A DNA stretch of 64,000 nt. Origin: an uncultured Lachnospiraceae bacterium. GTDB lineage: Bacteria; Bacillota; Clostridia; Lachnospirales; Lachnospiraceae. The position numbers and the translations under genes are program-made. The notes beneath the pieces were generated by a model, which was not told the DNA's origin, did not search any database, and was given only the letters and a program-made list of their open reading frames with translations. The stretch covers positions 25,247 to 89,246 of the forward strand of contig CADCII010000012.1 in the NCBI GenBank assembly GCA_902801515.1, in the 5' to 3' direction. Position 1 is the stretch's first letter, and every line of letters starts with the position of its first letter. Below are positions 34,532 to 43,174 of this stretch, one piece after another.

Positions 34532-35989
34532 ATGACTGAACCGCAGTATAAGAAACAGATCGATGAGTGGATCGATTCTCATACAGATGAGATGATGAGG
34601 GATCTGTGCATGCTGATGAAGATCGAGTCCGTCAGGACTCATGCGCAGGACGGCATGCCATATGGTCCGGGGCCTGCGAAGGCTGTCAAGGCAATGGAAG
34701 GGCTGATGGAAGCATACGGCCTTCGCGTGCGCAACTATGAGAATTATTGTGTTGCGGGCGATCTTGATCCTGAGAAGGAAAAAGCACTGGATATTCTGGC
34801 CCATCTGGATGTTGTCCCGGTATCGGACACCTGGACGAAGACACAGCCATTCGAACCATATATTGAAGGAGATTATATCTACGGAAGAGGCTCCAGTGAC
34901 GACAAGGGCCCGGCAGTCGCGGCACTGTACGCGATGAGGGCTGTCAGGGAAACAGGAATTCCCCTGAAGCATTCCGTCCGTCTGATCTGCGGATCGGATG
35001 AGGAGTGCGGATCCAGTGACCTTGAGTATTATTACCAGACAGAAAAAGAGGCGAAGTATACATTTTCGCCTGATGCAGATTATCCGCTGATCAATATTGA
35101 GAAAGGACGTCTTGCCAGCGTGTTTACGGCGGAGGGTGAACAGGAAGGCGTAAATGAAGCGGCAGAAGACAGGTTCCGTGTACTTGCATTTCACGCAGGT
35201 GATAAGGAAAATGTGATTCCGGGCCGTGCTGAGATGACTCTTGCGGGAGGGGATCCTGATATTCTGAAGAAGGCTGCCGGTGAGGCCGGGAGACTGACAG
35301 GGGCTGAGTTCTCATATAGTTTTGAGGACGGAATGTACAAGATTGCTGTCCGCGGCAATACAGGCCATGCGTCAACGCCTCAGAATGCCCTGAATGCCCT
35401 GACAGCGGCACTTAAGTTCCTGGAGACAATCCCGCTTGTGAAGCGCGCAGGTGAAGATACGCTGATGGCAGTCGCTTCCATGTGGCCGCATGGGGATCAT
35501 AACGGAAACGCGCTCGGTGTTGCGTACAGCGATGAGGAGAGCGGGGAACTGACCATGTCCCTGGATATTCTTCATTATGAGGTGAAGAATAAGACGGAGA
35601 AATCCTTCATTCTGAGCGGATGTTATGACTGCAGGGCTCCTATATGCGCCAATGATGAGAACCTTACAGAGAAGATCAGGGAGAAGCTGGCCGGTTCAGG
35701 GATCAGCATGAAGGAAAAGGCTATGTCCCCGGTCCATTATGTACCGTCAGACAGTGAACTGGTCAGAAAACTTCTGGAATCCTATGAACTGTACTTTGGA
35801 GAAAAGGGAGAGCCCATCGCAATCGGCGGCGGCACCTATGTACATCATCTTGAAAACGGGGTTGCCTTTGGCTGCGCCGAGCCGGATGTGGACAACCGAA
35901 TGCACGGAGACGATGAGTTTATGAAACTCAGTATTCTGTACAGAAGTGCAAAGATATTTGCTGACGCGATCATCAGGCTCTGCGGGTGA
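34532..35989 (+). CDS. pepV: PepV-like dipeptidase (M20 metallopeptidase)
   Basis: A 485-residue cytoplasmic dinuclear zinc dipeptidase of the PepV/Sapep group that releases amino acids from dipeptides with free N-termini. Metal-site motifs are LAHLDVVPV, GRGSSDDKGP and CGSDEECGSSD, with the late His in GGTYVHHLENGVAFG. The lid domain (about 185-380) contains the HASTPQNALNA motif. The AGGAGAG site supports ATG 34532. It is divergent from the MerR-methyltransferase gene with a 144-bp shared upstream region. Confidence 0.92.
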   Translation: MTEPQYKKQIDEWIDSHTDEMMRDLCMLMKIESVRTHAQDGMPYGPGPAKAVKAMEGLMEAYGLRVRNYENYCVAGDLDPEKEKALDILAHLDVVPVSDTWTKTQPFEPYIEGDYIYGRGSSDDKGPAVAALYAMRAVRETGIPLKHSVRLICGSDEECGSSDLEYYYQTEKEAKYTFSPDADYPLINIEKGRLASVFTAEGEQEGVNEAAEDRFRVLAFHAGDKENVIPGRAEMTLAGGDPDILKKAAGEAGRLTGAEFSYSFEDGMYKIAVRGNTGHASTPQNALNALTAALKFLETIPLVKRAGEDTLMAVASMWPHGDHNGNALGVAYSDEESGELTMSLDILHYEVKNKTEKSFILSGCYDCRAPICANDENLTEKIREKLAGSGISMKEKAMSPVHYVPSDSELVRKLLESYELYFGEKGEPIAIGGGTYVHHLENGVAFGCAEPDVDNRMHGDDEFMKLSILYRSAKIFADAIIRLCG

Positions 35990-36018
35990 TTGCATTTTCT
36001 GAGATGTTCTGCTATTAT
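35990..36018 (+). promoter_or_regulatory. Promoter of the small lipoprotein gene
   Basis: TTGCAT (35990-35995), 17-bp spacer, TATTAT (36013-36018), 38 bp before the start codon; GGGGAG precedes the ATG. Confidence 0.65.
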
Positions 36019-36056
36019 GTCGTGGTTACATAGAATTCATTTGGGGAGATGATATT

Positions 36057-36530
36057 ATGAAAATGAAAAAACTGATTGTATTAGCAGCTGCGGCAGTTGC
36101 AGCACTGTGCCTTACAGCCTGCGGGAAGGGCGGATCAGCCAAGAACGTTGACGTCGCAAAACTCGCAGATGAACTGAACAGTTCTGTTATCACATCGGAT
36201 ACTCTGTCTGAGACGAAGAGCGAGATGCTCTCAAGCATCTACTTCTTTGAAGAGGGACAGGTGACGAACAGCAAGGTGTACATGAGCGGCAATGCTACGG
36301 CAGATGAGATTGTTGTCGTTGAATGCAAGGACGAAGATACAGCGAAGGCTGTCCAGGAACTGCTGAAGACAAGAGTCAGCAACCAGAAAGAACTGTTCGC
36401 ATCCTACAACGCGGATGAGGCAGGCAAGCTTGAAAAGGCAATCGTCAAAACAGCCGGCAAGTATGCAGTCATGGTCGTCTGCGATGATTATGACAAAGCG
36501 CAGAGCATCCTGAAGGAAGCAGGATTCTGA
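36057..36530 (+). CDS. DUF4358 lipoprotein
   Basis: A 157-residue secreted lipoprotein with a signal peptide and the lipobox LTAC near residue 21. The mature part has the pattern of the DUF4358 family (a small alpha/beta domain with a KVYMSGNATADEIVVVECKD strand-turn-strand and a C-terminal helix after VCDDYDKAQ), common in Lachnospiraceae and without known function. It is monocistronic, with its own promoter and a bidirectional terminator. Confidence 0.8.
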   Translation: MKMKKLIVLAAAAVAALCLTACGKGGSAKNVDVAKLADELNSSVITSDTLSETKSEMLSSIYFFEEGQVTNSKVYMSGNATADEIVVVECKDEDTAKAVQELLKTRVSNQKELFASYNADEAGKLEKAIVKTAGKYAVMVVCDDYDKAQSILKEAGF

Positions 36531-36581
36531 TCCGCCTGGGATCAGATCCGAAGCGTAAGACCTGAGACCTTAACCGGAAAT

Positions 36582-36626
36582 AAAAATGGCAGATACATCA
36601 TTGCGGTGTACCTGCCGTTTTTCTTT
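36582..36626. terminator. Bidirectional terminator between lipoprotein and SGNH genes
   Basis: A 12-bp stem with one mismatch (GGCAGATACATC / GGTGTACCTGCC) flanked by five A residues on the left and five T residues on the right, between convergent genes. Confidence 0.75.
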
Positions 36627-36642
36627 TGGGGTATGTGTTATG

Positions 36643-37845
36643 TCAGTTAGCTCCGACTTCTGCAAGTCCGCCGGCAAGGTTTGTATCGCCGCCGGTTGAG
36701 GCATCTGAGCTGTCCGAGCCGCCGGCGTCTGATTCTGTATCAGCCTGGGCCGGGGCATTGGCAATATCGTCCGGGTGCGCTGCTGTGGCTGCCGCAAACT
36801 CGTCATCGCCAATATAATGGTTCTTAAGGTATTTGAGCATATTTTCCAGATACGGCGCATACAGGTGGATACCGTCCGAAGAAGCATCCGTAAGCAGAGA
36901 ACCGTTTCCGTCAGAGAAGATCTCATTCAGGTTCAGGTAGTAACTGTACCACAGGTCTTCACAGGCCTGGAGGATATAACCGTTGATCGTACGGACGTTG
37001 TCGTTGTTGTCGTATTCGAATCCCGGAGCGACCTTGGATTCATCCACGTAGATGACGGAGCATACATAGATGATCGCATGAGGCTGCAGTTCGTGGAACT
37101 GCTGCAGAACACTTTCAAAAGTCGGAAGGAAATTCTCCCAGGGATAATAACCCAGGTCGTTCGCGCCGAGCATGAGATAGATCCGGTCATACTGCTGGCC
37201 GCTCAGTCCCTGATAGACCGAGATGTTGCCGTCCGCTGTAGCGATGATCGGCTCTGACATATCATTGGTGCTCAGGCCGACGCCGGTCAGGAACGCGCCC
37301 TGAGTGATTCCGGATGAATTGCGGAATCCTTCCATACGGGAATCCCCGATGAAGACTGAATTCGAGAAAAATGAATCGTCTACCGGTGTACTCTGGAGCG
37401 GAACTACCGCCTGGCTGTCGATCGATTCCGGGTTGGAAGTCTGGGCAGGCGCAGTATCCTGCGCGGTAGTATTGCCGCCGCTTCCGGCGCCGGCAAGTCC
37501 GAGACTGGAGACGCCGCCGGATTCATTCGACGCAGTATCATCCGGATTCTCTGTGCTTTCCACAGAATCTTCCCCGCCCGAAGACTCATCGTGCGAAGAC
37601 ATAACTTCAATGTGATTGCCGACCTTGTGGGTGAAGAGGGTGTACATAACCTTTCCCTCAAACACAACAAGAACCAGGCAGACAAGAGCCAGAAGCTGCG
37701 CGATCATAAAACGTCCGGAATCCGCTTTGCGGCGGTTTCCCCTGCTTCCGGATGATCTTTTCTTCCCTGAGCGGGCGGTTTTCTTTTTTACAGGTTCTTC
37801 TGTATATTCACCGGACTGTGTCAGTCCGTTTCTTTCATCAGTCAT
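36643..37845 (-). CDS. Membrane-anchored SGNH/GDSL hydrolase
   Basis: A 400-residue protein with a Lys/Arg/Ser-rich cytoplasmic head (1-44), one membrane segment (about 46-63), a long Gly/Ser/Asp/Asn-rich extracellular linker (about 80-160) and an SGNH esterase domain. The nucleophile is S169 in VFIGDSRMEGF, block III appears as LMLGANDLGYY, and block V is SSDGIHLYAPYLE with Asp and His. Such domains add or remove O-acetyl groups on glycans. It is divergent from the MBOAT-DHHW pair, with promoter regions that overlap, so all three probably act on one envelope polymer. The tail after about residue 370 is Asp/Ser/Gly/Ala-rich. Confidence 0.85.
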   Translation of the reverse strand: MTDERNGLTQSGEYTEEPVKKKTARSGKKRSSGSRGNRRKADSGRFMIAQLLALVCLVLVVFEGKVMYTLFTHKVGNHIEVMSSHDESSGGEDSVESTENPDDTASNESGGVSSLGLAGAGSGGNTTAQDTAPAQTSNPESIDSQAVVPLQSTPVDDSFFSNSVFIGDSRMEGFRNSSGITQGAFLTGVGLSTNDMSEPIIATADGNISVYQGLSGQQYDRIYLMLGANDLGYYPWENFLPTFESVLQQFHELQPHAIIYVCSVIYVDESKVAPGFEYDNNDNVRTINGYILQACEDLWYSYYLNLNEIFSDGNGSLLTDASSDGIHLYAPYLENMLKYLKNHYIGDDEFAAATAAHPDDIANAPAQADTESDAGGSDSSDASTGGDTNLAGGLAEVGAN

Positions 37846-37872
37846 TGTGCCGTTAATCTTCCTTCACTGAAC

Positions 37873-37901
37873 TTGAACACATTTCTCCGTTATTATATAA
37901 T
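37873..37901 (+). promoter_or_regulatory. Promoter of the MBOAT operon, overlapping a divergent -10
   Basis: TTGAAC (37873-37878), 17-bp spacer, TATAAT (37896-37901). The -10 lies in the near-palindrome TATTATATAATA, which also holds a - strand TATAAT (37892-37897) for the SGNH gene, with TTTACT 16 bp further on that strand. Confidence 0.65.
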
Positions 37902-37954
37902 AAGCCAGTTGAAAGTAAAAGAGATTTTTCCGGCATCAAAGGACTGGTGTTTTC

Positions 37955-39373
37955 ATGATATTCAGCAGCCTGCTGTTTCTGTTCCGGTTTCTTCCGCTGG
38001 TACTGCTTCTGTACTACGCATTTCCGAAGAAACTGAGGAATCTGATATTATTCCTGGTAAGCCTTGTGTTCTATGCATGGGGTGAACCTGTATATGTGAT
38101 TCTGATGATCGTGTCGATCCTGATCTCCTGGACAGGAGGTCTTGCGGTCGACCGTTTTTTGCGCGTGGGAAATGAGAAAGGTGCAAAGATTGCCCTGGGT
38201 GTGTCAGTCGCCGCAGGACTGTCGCTGCTTGGATTCTTCAAGTATGCTGACTTTGTACTCCGCACCATTAACCAGGCAGCCGGAAGCGACATCCCGCTGC
38301 TTCGCCTGGCTCTTCCCATCGGCATCAGTTTCTATACGTTCCAGACGATCTCCTATATCATCGATGTGTACAGAGGCAATGCCCGGGTACAGACGAACAT
38401 TATCTCCTACGGCGCCTATGTAACGATGTTTCCTCAGCTGATCGCGGGCCCGATCGTTCAGTACAAGACCATCGACAGACAGCTGAGAAAGAGGCAGGAG
38501 AGTTCTGAAGAGTTTGCAGAAGGCGTCATGCGCTTTATGACTGGTCTCGGCAAGAAAGTCCTTCTTGCCAACAATGCCGGAGTCCTGTGGGATTCCATCC
38601 GTGTCATGGATACCGGAAGCCTTCCTGTGCTGACTGCCTGGATCGGGATCGCTGCTTTCACATTCCAGATCTACTTCGATTTTTCCGGCTATTCGGATAT
38701 GGCGATCGGCCTGGGGCACATGTTCGGATTCCGCTTCCTGGAAAACTTCGACCATCCGTACCTTGCGAAGAGTGCCACGGAATTCTGGAGAAGGTGGCAT
38801 ATCTCACTGGGAACCTGGTTCCGCGAATATGTGTACATCCCGCTTGGAGGAAACCGGGTCGGCAGCCTCGGACTTATACGCAATACTATGATCGTCTGGC
38901 TCCTGACCGGTATCTGGCATGGTGCCGACTGGAACTTCATGCTGTGGGGCGTCTACTACGGGATCCTCCTGCTGCTTGAGAAACTGGTATTCGGAAATGT
39001 GCTTGAGAAACTTCCGTCCCTGCTGCGTCATGTGTACTGCATGTTTGTAGTCATGATCGGATGGTACCTGTTCTCCTACAACGAGATCAGCGGAGGCACA
39101 GGCTATCTTGCGGCCCTGTTCGGAGGCGGAGGATGCTTCATGAACAGAGGCTCCGTCTATCAGCTGTATTCCAACGCAGTGCTGCTGGTCATCCTTATAC
39201 TCGGAAGTACTACGATCCCTTTGAAGACAGCATCCTGCATACTCAGGAAAGTAAGGAACTCCAACACAGCGACAGTGGTGCTTCGCGGCGCCTTTACTGT
39301 TGCGGTGTTCCTGCTCAGTGTCGCTTATCTTGTAGGTGATTCATACAACCCGTTCCTTTATTTCAGGTTCTGA
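37955..39373 (+). CDS. MBOAT-family membrane O-acyltransferase (AlgI/PatA/DltB-like)
   Basis: A 472-residue polytopic membrane protein that moves acyl (usually acetyl) groups across the membrane onto an extracytoplasmic glycan. Characteristic motifs are PQLIAGPIVQY, the FWRRWHISLGTWFREYVYIPLGG block, and LTGIWHGADWNFMLWG with the catalytic His322. About ten hydrophobic segments are visible. The last codon is only 3 bp from the following DHHW gene, so the two are coupled. The polymer is unknown; exopolysaccharide or wall polysaccharide are most likely, and the rml rhamnose operon lies 5 kb upstream. Confidence 0.93.
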   Translation: MIFSSLLFLFRFLPLVLLLYYAFPKKLRNLILFLVSLVFYAWGEPVYVILMIVSILISWTGGLAVDRFLRVGNEKGAKIALGVSVAAGLSLLGFFKYADFVLRTINQAAGSDIPLLRLALPIGISFYTFQTISYIIDVYRGNARVQTNIISYGAYVTMFPQLIAGPIVQYKTIDRQLRKRQESSEEFAEGVMRFMTGLGKKVLLANNAGVLWDSIRVMDTGSLPVLTAWIGIAAFTFQIYFDFSGYSDMAIGLGHMFGFRFLENFDHPYLAKSATEFWRRWHISLGTWFREYVYIPLGGNRVGSLGLIRNTMIVWLLTGIWHGADWNFMLWGVYYGILLLLEKLVFGNVLEKLPSLLRHVYCMFVVMIGWYLFSYNEISGGTGYLAALFGGGGCFMNRGSVYQLYSNAVLLVILILGSTTIPLKTASCILRKVRNSNTATVVLRGAFTVAVFLLSVAYLVGDSYNPFLYFRF

Positions 39374-39376
39374 ACT

Positions 39377-40543
39377 ATGAATAAACATCAATCAGTTTAT
39401 GTGAATACTATATTCCTGCTCCTGATCTTCGGGTTCACTGCAGCGACCATCATACGGCCGCAGAAAGAGCGCAGTGAGACCGAGAACCGGACATTGCAGC
39501 AGCGCCCGGTCCTGACCTGGGACAGCCTGCTGGCGGGGGAGTTCGCGGATGACTATGAGGAGTACCTCTCGGACCAGTTTATTCTCCGTGACAACTGGAT
39601 CACACTCAAGACTGCAGCGGAGAGAGCCACCCTTAAGCAGGAGACAGGCGACGTCTATTTCGCGAAGGACGGATACCTGATCGAGAAGCATACAGGTGTA
39701 TTTACTTCAGAGACAGCTGCCCGGAATGTACAGCAGCTGAGTGACTTCATGCAGATGATGAGCGGGAAATATGACGCAGATCATCTGTCCTGCATCGTAG
39801 TTCCCAACGCGGTGGATGTGCTGAGGGATAAGCTCCCCCCATTTGCAGATCCGTATGATGAAGAGATCTATCTGCAGAAGATCCGGGAAAGCCTGCCGGA
39901 GGGAGTGTGGGTGGATTCATCTTCAGTGCTTACAGAACAGCATGCGAAGGAAGGCACAGATCCGGATTACAGCCAGCTCTACTACAGGACGGATCATCAC
40001 TGGAAGACAGGCTCTGCTTTTCTTGTATTCAACAGATGGCTGGAGCAGAAGCAGATCGCATCTGCCTCGCCTGACCAGTATACAGTCACGAAGGTCACAG
40101 ATTCTTTTGAGGGCACCATCGCGTCCAGACTGGGGATCAGTGGACGGGCGGACAGCATCGAGAGGTATGATCCTGCTGAGCCTTTTGATTATTATCTGAT
40201 CTATAACCAGTCGGATGATATCCGCAATTCTGTCTACCGCGACAGCTATCTTGACACAAAAGACAAGTATGCTTATTTCTACGGAGGCAACTACGGACTG
40301 GTAGAGACGAAGATGCCGGACGCAGACACCGGACGGCGGCTCCTGATCATCAAGGATTCCTACGCTCACTGTTTTACACCGTTCACCTACAGATATTTTG
40401 ATGAGGTGGATATGGTGGATCCGAGATATTATAATGACAGTATCTCACAGCTGATGGATAGCAAAGATTATACAGACGTACTGTTCCTGTTCAACGCGGC
40501 AGGATTTGCCGGTGAGACAGCGATCGCAAGGCTTCTTGTATGA
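39377..40543 (+). CDS. DHHW-family (AlgJ/AlgX-like) SGNH acetylation partner
   Basis: A 388-residue protein with one N-terminal membrane segment (about 8-26) and an extracytoplasmic domain of the DHHW family. The family hallmark DHHW is at 206-209 (YYRTDHHWKTGSAFLVF), together with the ETENRTL segment after the membrane anchor and a C-terminal IKDSYAHCFTPF block that supplies the nucleophilic Ser. Such proteins take the acetyl group delivered by the MBOAT partner and place it on the glycan. Its start lies 3 bp after the MBOAT stop. Confidence 0.9.
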   Translation: MNKHQSVYVNTIFLLLIFGFTAATIIRPQKERSETENRTLQQRPVLTWDSLLAGEFADDYEEYLSDQFILRDNWITLKTAAERATLKQETGDVYFAKDGYLIEKHTGVFTSETAARNVQQLSDFMQMMSGKYDADHLSCIVVPNAVDVLRDKLPPFADPYDEEIYLQKIRESLPEGVWVDSSSVLTEQHAKEGTDPDYSQLYYRTDHHWKTGSAFLVFNRWLEQKQIASASPDQYTVTKVTDSFEGTIASRLGISGRADSIERYDPAEPFDYYLIYNQSDDIRNSVYRDSYLDTKDKYAYFYGGNYGLVETKMPDADTGRRLLIIKDSYAHCFTPFTYRYFDEVDMVDPRYYNDSISQLMDSKDYTDVLFLFNAAGFAGETAIARLLV

Positions 40544-40567
40544 GAAGCGCCTCAGGAGGTGTGAAAA

Positions 40568-41473
40568 ATGAGTTACGCGGATCATGTATTTATTGACATG
40601 TGCAGGGATATCCTGGAGAACGGCACCAGCACCGAGGGGCAGAAGGTCCGTCCGCACTGGCCGGACGGGACAAGCGCCTATACCGTGAAACGTTTCGGCG
40701 TCTGCAACCGCTATGATCTCAGGAAAGAATTTCCGGCCCTGACACTCAGGAAGACCGGCCTTAAGAGCGCTATGGACGAGATTCTGTGGATCTGGCAGCG
40801 CAAGTCCAACAATATCCATGATCTGAAGCCTCATATCTGGGATGAATGGGCGGATGAGGACGGAAGCATCGGAAAAGCCTACGGCTATCAGATGGGGGTA
40901 AAGCACATTTACAAAGAGGGTGAGTTCGACCAAATCGACCGCGTACTCTATGACCTGAAGAACAATCCCTACAGCCGGCGCATCATGACCAACCTCTATG
41001 TGCACCAGGATCTTCATGAAATGAACCTGTATCCCTGTGCCTACAGCATGACATTCAATGTCACCAGAGAGAAGGTGCAGCCGTCTCCCGGCAGTCCGGC
41101 AGCTCTTGACCGGATGCCTGACGCGGACGAAAATGGTGAGAGACTGGTCCTAAACGCTGTTCTGAACCAGAGATCCAATGACGTCCTGACTGCCAATAAC
41201 TGGAATGTGGCGCAGTACGCGATCCTTCTGATGATGATTGCCCAGGCCAGTGATATGGTGCCTGGGGAACTGGTCCATATGATCGCAGACGCCCATATCT
41301 ATGACAGACATATACCGCTGATCAGAGAACTGATCACAAGAGCCCCCCTGCCTGCGCCGAAGGTATGGCTGGATCCGGATATTACGGATTTCTATTCATT
41401 TACAACAGACAATCTTCACTACGAGAACTATGAGACCCATGAGCAGATCCGCAACATTCCCGTAGCGATCTGA
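40568..41473 (+). CDS. thyA: Thymidylate synthase ThyA
   Basis: Folate-dependent synthesis of dTMP from dUMP. The 301-residue protein has catalytic C157 in MNLYPCAYSMTF (the usual form is PPCH, so the flanking residues are the clostridial variant), the dUMP-binding LNQRSNDVLTANNWNVAQYA, and the late HIYDRHI motif with the conserved nucleotide-contacting His and Tyr. AGGAGG precedes the ATG. folA follows 18 bp downstream, a common pairing since ThyA produces dihydrofolate that DHFR recycles. Confidence 0.96.
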   Translation: MSYADHVFIDMCRDILENGTSTEGQKVRPHWPDGTSAYTVKRFGVCNRYDLRKEFPALTLRKTGLKSAMDEILWIWQRKSNNIHDLKPHIWDEWADEDGSIGKAYGYQMGVKHIYKEGEFDQIDRVLYDLKNNPYSRRIMTNLYVHQDLHEMNLYPCAYSMTFNVTREKVQPSPGSPAALDRMPDADENGERLVLNAVLNQRSNDVLTANNWNVAQYAILLMMIAQASDMVPGELVHMIADAHIYDRHIPLIRELITRAPLPAPKVWLDPDITDFYSFTTDNLHYENYETHEQIRNIPVAI

Positions 41474-41491
41474 CACGCGGAGGTGATGAGT

Positions 41492-41989
41492 ATGAAGATA
41501 ATCGTGGCAGCGGATTCCAGATGGGGAATCGGGAAAAACAATAAGCTTCTTGTGTCGATTCCGTCGGATATGAGATTTTTCCGTGAGACTACTTCCGGAT
41601 GCACCATCATCATGGGCAGAAAGACGCTCGAGAGTTTTCCGGGAGGCAGGCCGCTGAAGAACCGGAGAAATATCGTACTGACATCGGATCCGACCTATGT
41701 GGTGCCGGGAGCGGAAGTGGTTCACAGTGTGCAGGAGGCGCTTGAACGAATCAGAGACGAGGATCCGGACAGGGTATTCTGCATAGGGGGCGGCAGTATA
41801 TACCGCCAGTTTCTTCCCCACTGTGATACTGCATATGTCACAAAGATTGACCATGTTTATGAGGCGGATTCCTATTTCCCGGACCTGGATGCGGATGAAG
41901 AGTGGGAGATCACGTCGCAGAGTGAAGAGCAGACTTATTTTGACCTGACCTTTCATTTCCTGACTTACACCAGGAGAAGGAAAGGCTGA
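41492..41989 (+). CDS. folA: Dihydrofolate reductase FolA
   Basis: Reduces dihydrofolate made by ThyA back to tetrahydrofolate with NADPH. The start at ATG 41492 lies 8 bp after GGAGG and gives MKIIVAADSRWGIGKNNKLL; GTG 41483 and ATG 41486 sit on or next to the site. The 165-residue protein has the catalytic Asp in IPSDMRFFRETT, IMGRKTLESFP, NIVLTSD and CIGGGSIYRQFLP. It ends the thyA-folA unit; a separate promoter follows. Confidence 0.96.
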   Translation: MKIIVAADSRWGIGKNNKLLVSIPSDMRFFRETTSGCTIIMGRKTLESFPGGRPLKNRRNIVLTSDPTYVVPGAEVVHSVQEALERIRDEDPDRVFCIGGGSIYRQFLPHCDTAYVTKIDHVYEADSYFPDLDADEEWEITSQSEEQTYFDLTFHFLTYTRRRKG

Positions 41990-41996
41990 TGTGCTC

Positions 41997-42026
41997 TTGA
42001 CAAAGATCATGAAGGTCATCTATAGT
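41997..42026 (+). promoter_or_regulatory. Promoter of the PfkB-family kinase gene
   Basis: A perfect TTGACA (41997-42002) and TATAGT (42021-42026) with an 18-bp spacer, about 45 bp before the TTG start. The spacer holds a short imperfect repeat, GATCATGAAGGTCATC, which could be an operator. Confidence 0.7.
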
Positions 42027-42071
42027 TATGCAAGTTTAAGTAAAAAGATCATACAGCCGGGAGGATGAGTT

Positions 42072-42998
42072 TTGATCTATACCGTTACGTTCAGTCCGAC
42101 ATTGGATTATGTAGTTGAGGTCGATAATTTTCAGACAGGTGCAATCAACAGGACCAGCTCCGAGAAGGTTTACCCCGGAGGCAAAGGGGTCAATGTCTCG
42201 ATTGCTCTGAAGAATTTTGGATATGAGAACACGGCCCTTGGGTTCATTGCCGGATTTACCGGCGCCGAGATCAAGAGGCTTCTTCACGGAATCGGCGTCC
42301 GCAATAATTTCATCAATGTTGAGAAGGGCATGAGCCGCATCAACATGAAGATCATCTCGAAAGATGAAACGGCGATCAATGGACAGGGACCGGAGATCAC
42401 CAGTGAGGATATCGGTATTCTTTATGCAAGGCTCAGATGCCTGGTGGACGGGGATTTCCTGGTACTCGCGGGACATATCCCGGATACGCTTCCGTCAGAC
42501 ATGTACAAGCAGGTTCTGCAGTTCCTGGAGGGACGCAATCTGAATGTCGTTGTCGACGCGGAGAAGGAACTGCTCACCGGAACTCTGCAGTACCGCCCCT
42601 GGCTGATCAAACCGAACCGCGATGAGCTGGGTGAAGTGTTCGGGGTTAAGATCAATACCCTCGAAGAGGCGATCCCATATGCGAAGGAACTGCAGGAGAG
42701 AGGCGCCCGCAATGTCCTTGTCAGTATGGGCGGACTCGGGGCTGTCCTGGTAGCGGAGGACGGAACGATCTACAGCTCGGCAGCCATCAAAGGCAACGTT
42801 GTGAGTACAGTCGGAGCAGGAGACTCCATGGTCGCCGGCTTTATAGCAGGATATCTGGACTCGGACGGAGACCTGGAGACTGCGTTTAAGGAAGGCATGT
42901 GCGCAGGAGCCGCCAGTTCCTTCAGCCTTGTGATCCCGGATGCAAGACAGGTCGCGCATATGATGCGCACCGCCAAGTTTGACATTACCGTGAGATAA
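42072..42998 (+). CDS. fruK: 1-phosphofructokinase-like PfkB sugar kinase
   Basis: A 308-residue kinase of the PfkB family, closest by eye to 1-phosphofructokinase/tagatose-6-phosphate kinase: the N-terminus IYTVTFSPTLDYVVEV and the YPGGKGVNVSIALK stretch are hallmarks of that subgroup, and the C-terminal catalytic loop is TVGAGDSMVAGFIAGY. The start is TTG 42072, 7 bp after GGGAGG; an ATG at 42065 is out of frame. No fructose PTS gene is beside it, so fructose-1-phosphate as substrate is an inference. A long palindrome follows 25 bp after the stop. Confidence 0.87.
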   Translation: MIYTVTFSPTLDYVVEVDNFQTGAINRTSSEKVYPGGKGVNVSIALKNFGYENTALGFIAGFTGAEIKRLLHGIGVRNNFINVEKGMSRINMKIISKDETAINGQGPEITSEDIGILYARLRCLVDGDFLVLAGHIPDTLPSDMYKQVLQFLEGRNLNVVVDAEKELLTGTLQYRPWLIKPNRDELGEVFGVKINTLEEAIPYAKELQERGARNVLVSMGGLGAVLVAEDGTIYSSAAIKGNVVSTVGAGDSMVAGFIAGYLDSDGDLETAFKEGMCAGAASSFSLVIPDARQVAHMMRTAKFDITVR

Positions 42999-43022
42999 TT
43001 ACCGCCGGTATTGTATAAATGA

Positions 43023-43090
43023 TGAACAAGTGCCTGTCACTCGTGCATTATTGCACTCGCAATAATGCACGAGTGACAGGCACTTGTTCA
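43023..43090. repeat. Perfect 32-bp inverted repeat with 4-nt loop
   Basis: The arms 43023-43054 and 43059-43090 are exact reverse complements (32 of 32), with loop ACTC. No T run follows either arm directly, so it is unlike an ordinary terminator. It contains the motif GTGCCTGTCAC, resembling repeats I recall from other Firmicutes near REP/IS200-type elements (from memory, unverified). It lies between the PfkB kinase and the MgsA-like gene. Confidence 0.9.
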
Positions 43091-43174
43091 ACTTCTATTT
43101 GCTCTTTTCATTTCCCTGCTCATTTGCTAAAATAATAATAACTATGGGCACTGTACAGAACGGAGGCCTTACTG

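Noticed and set aside
43023-43090. Palindrome as an ordinary terminator of the PfkB gene
   Set aside because: No T tract follows, and a 32-bp perfect stem is far longer than terminators in this window; kept as a repeat instead.
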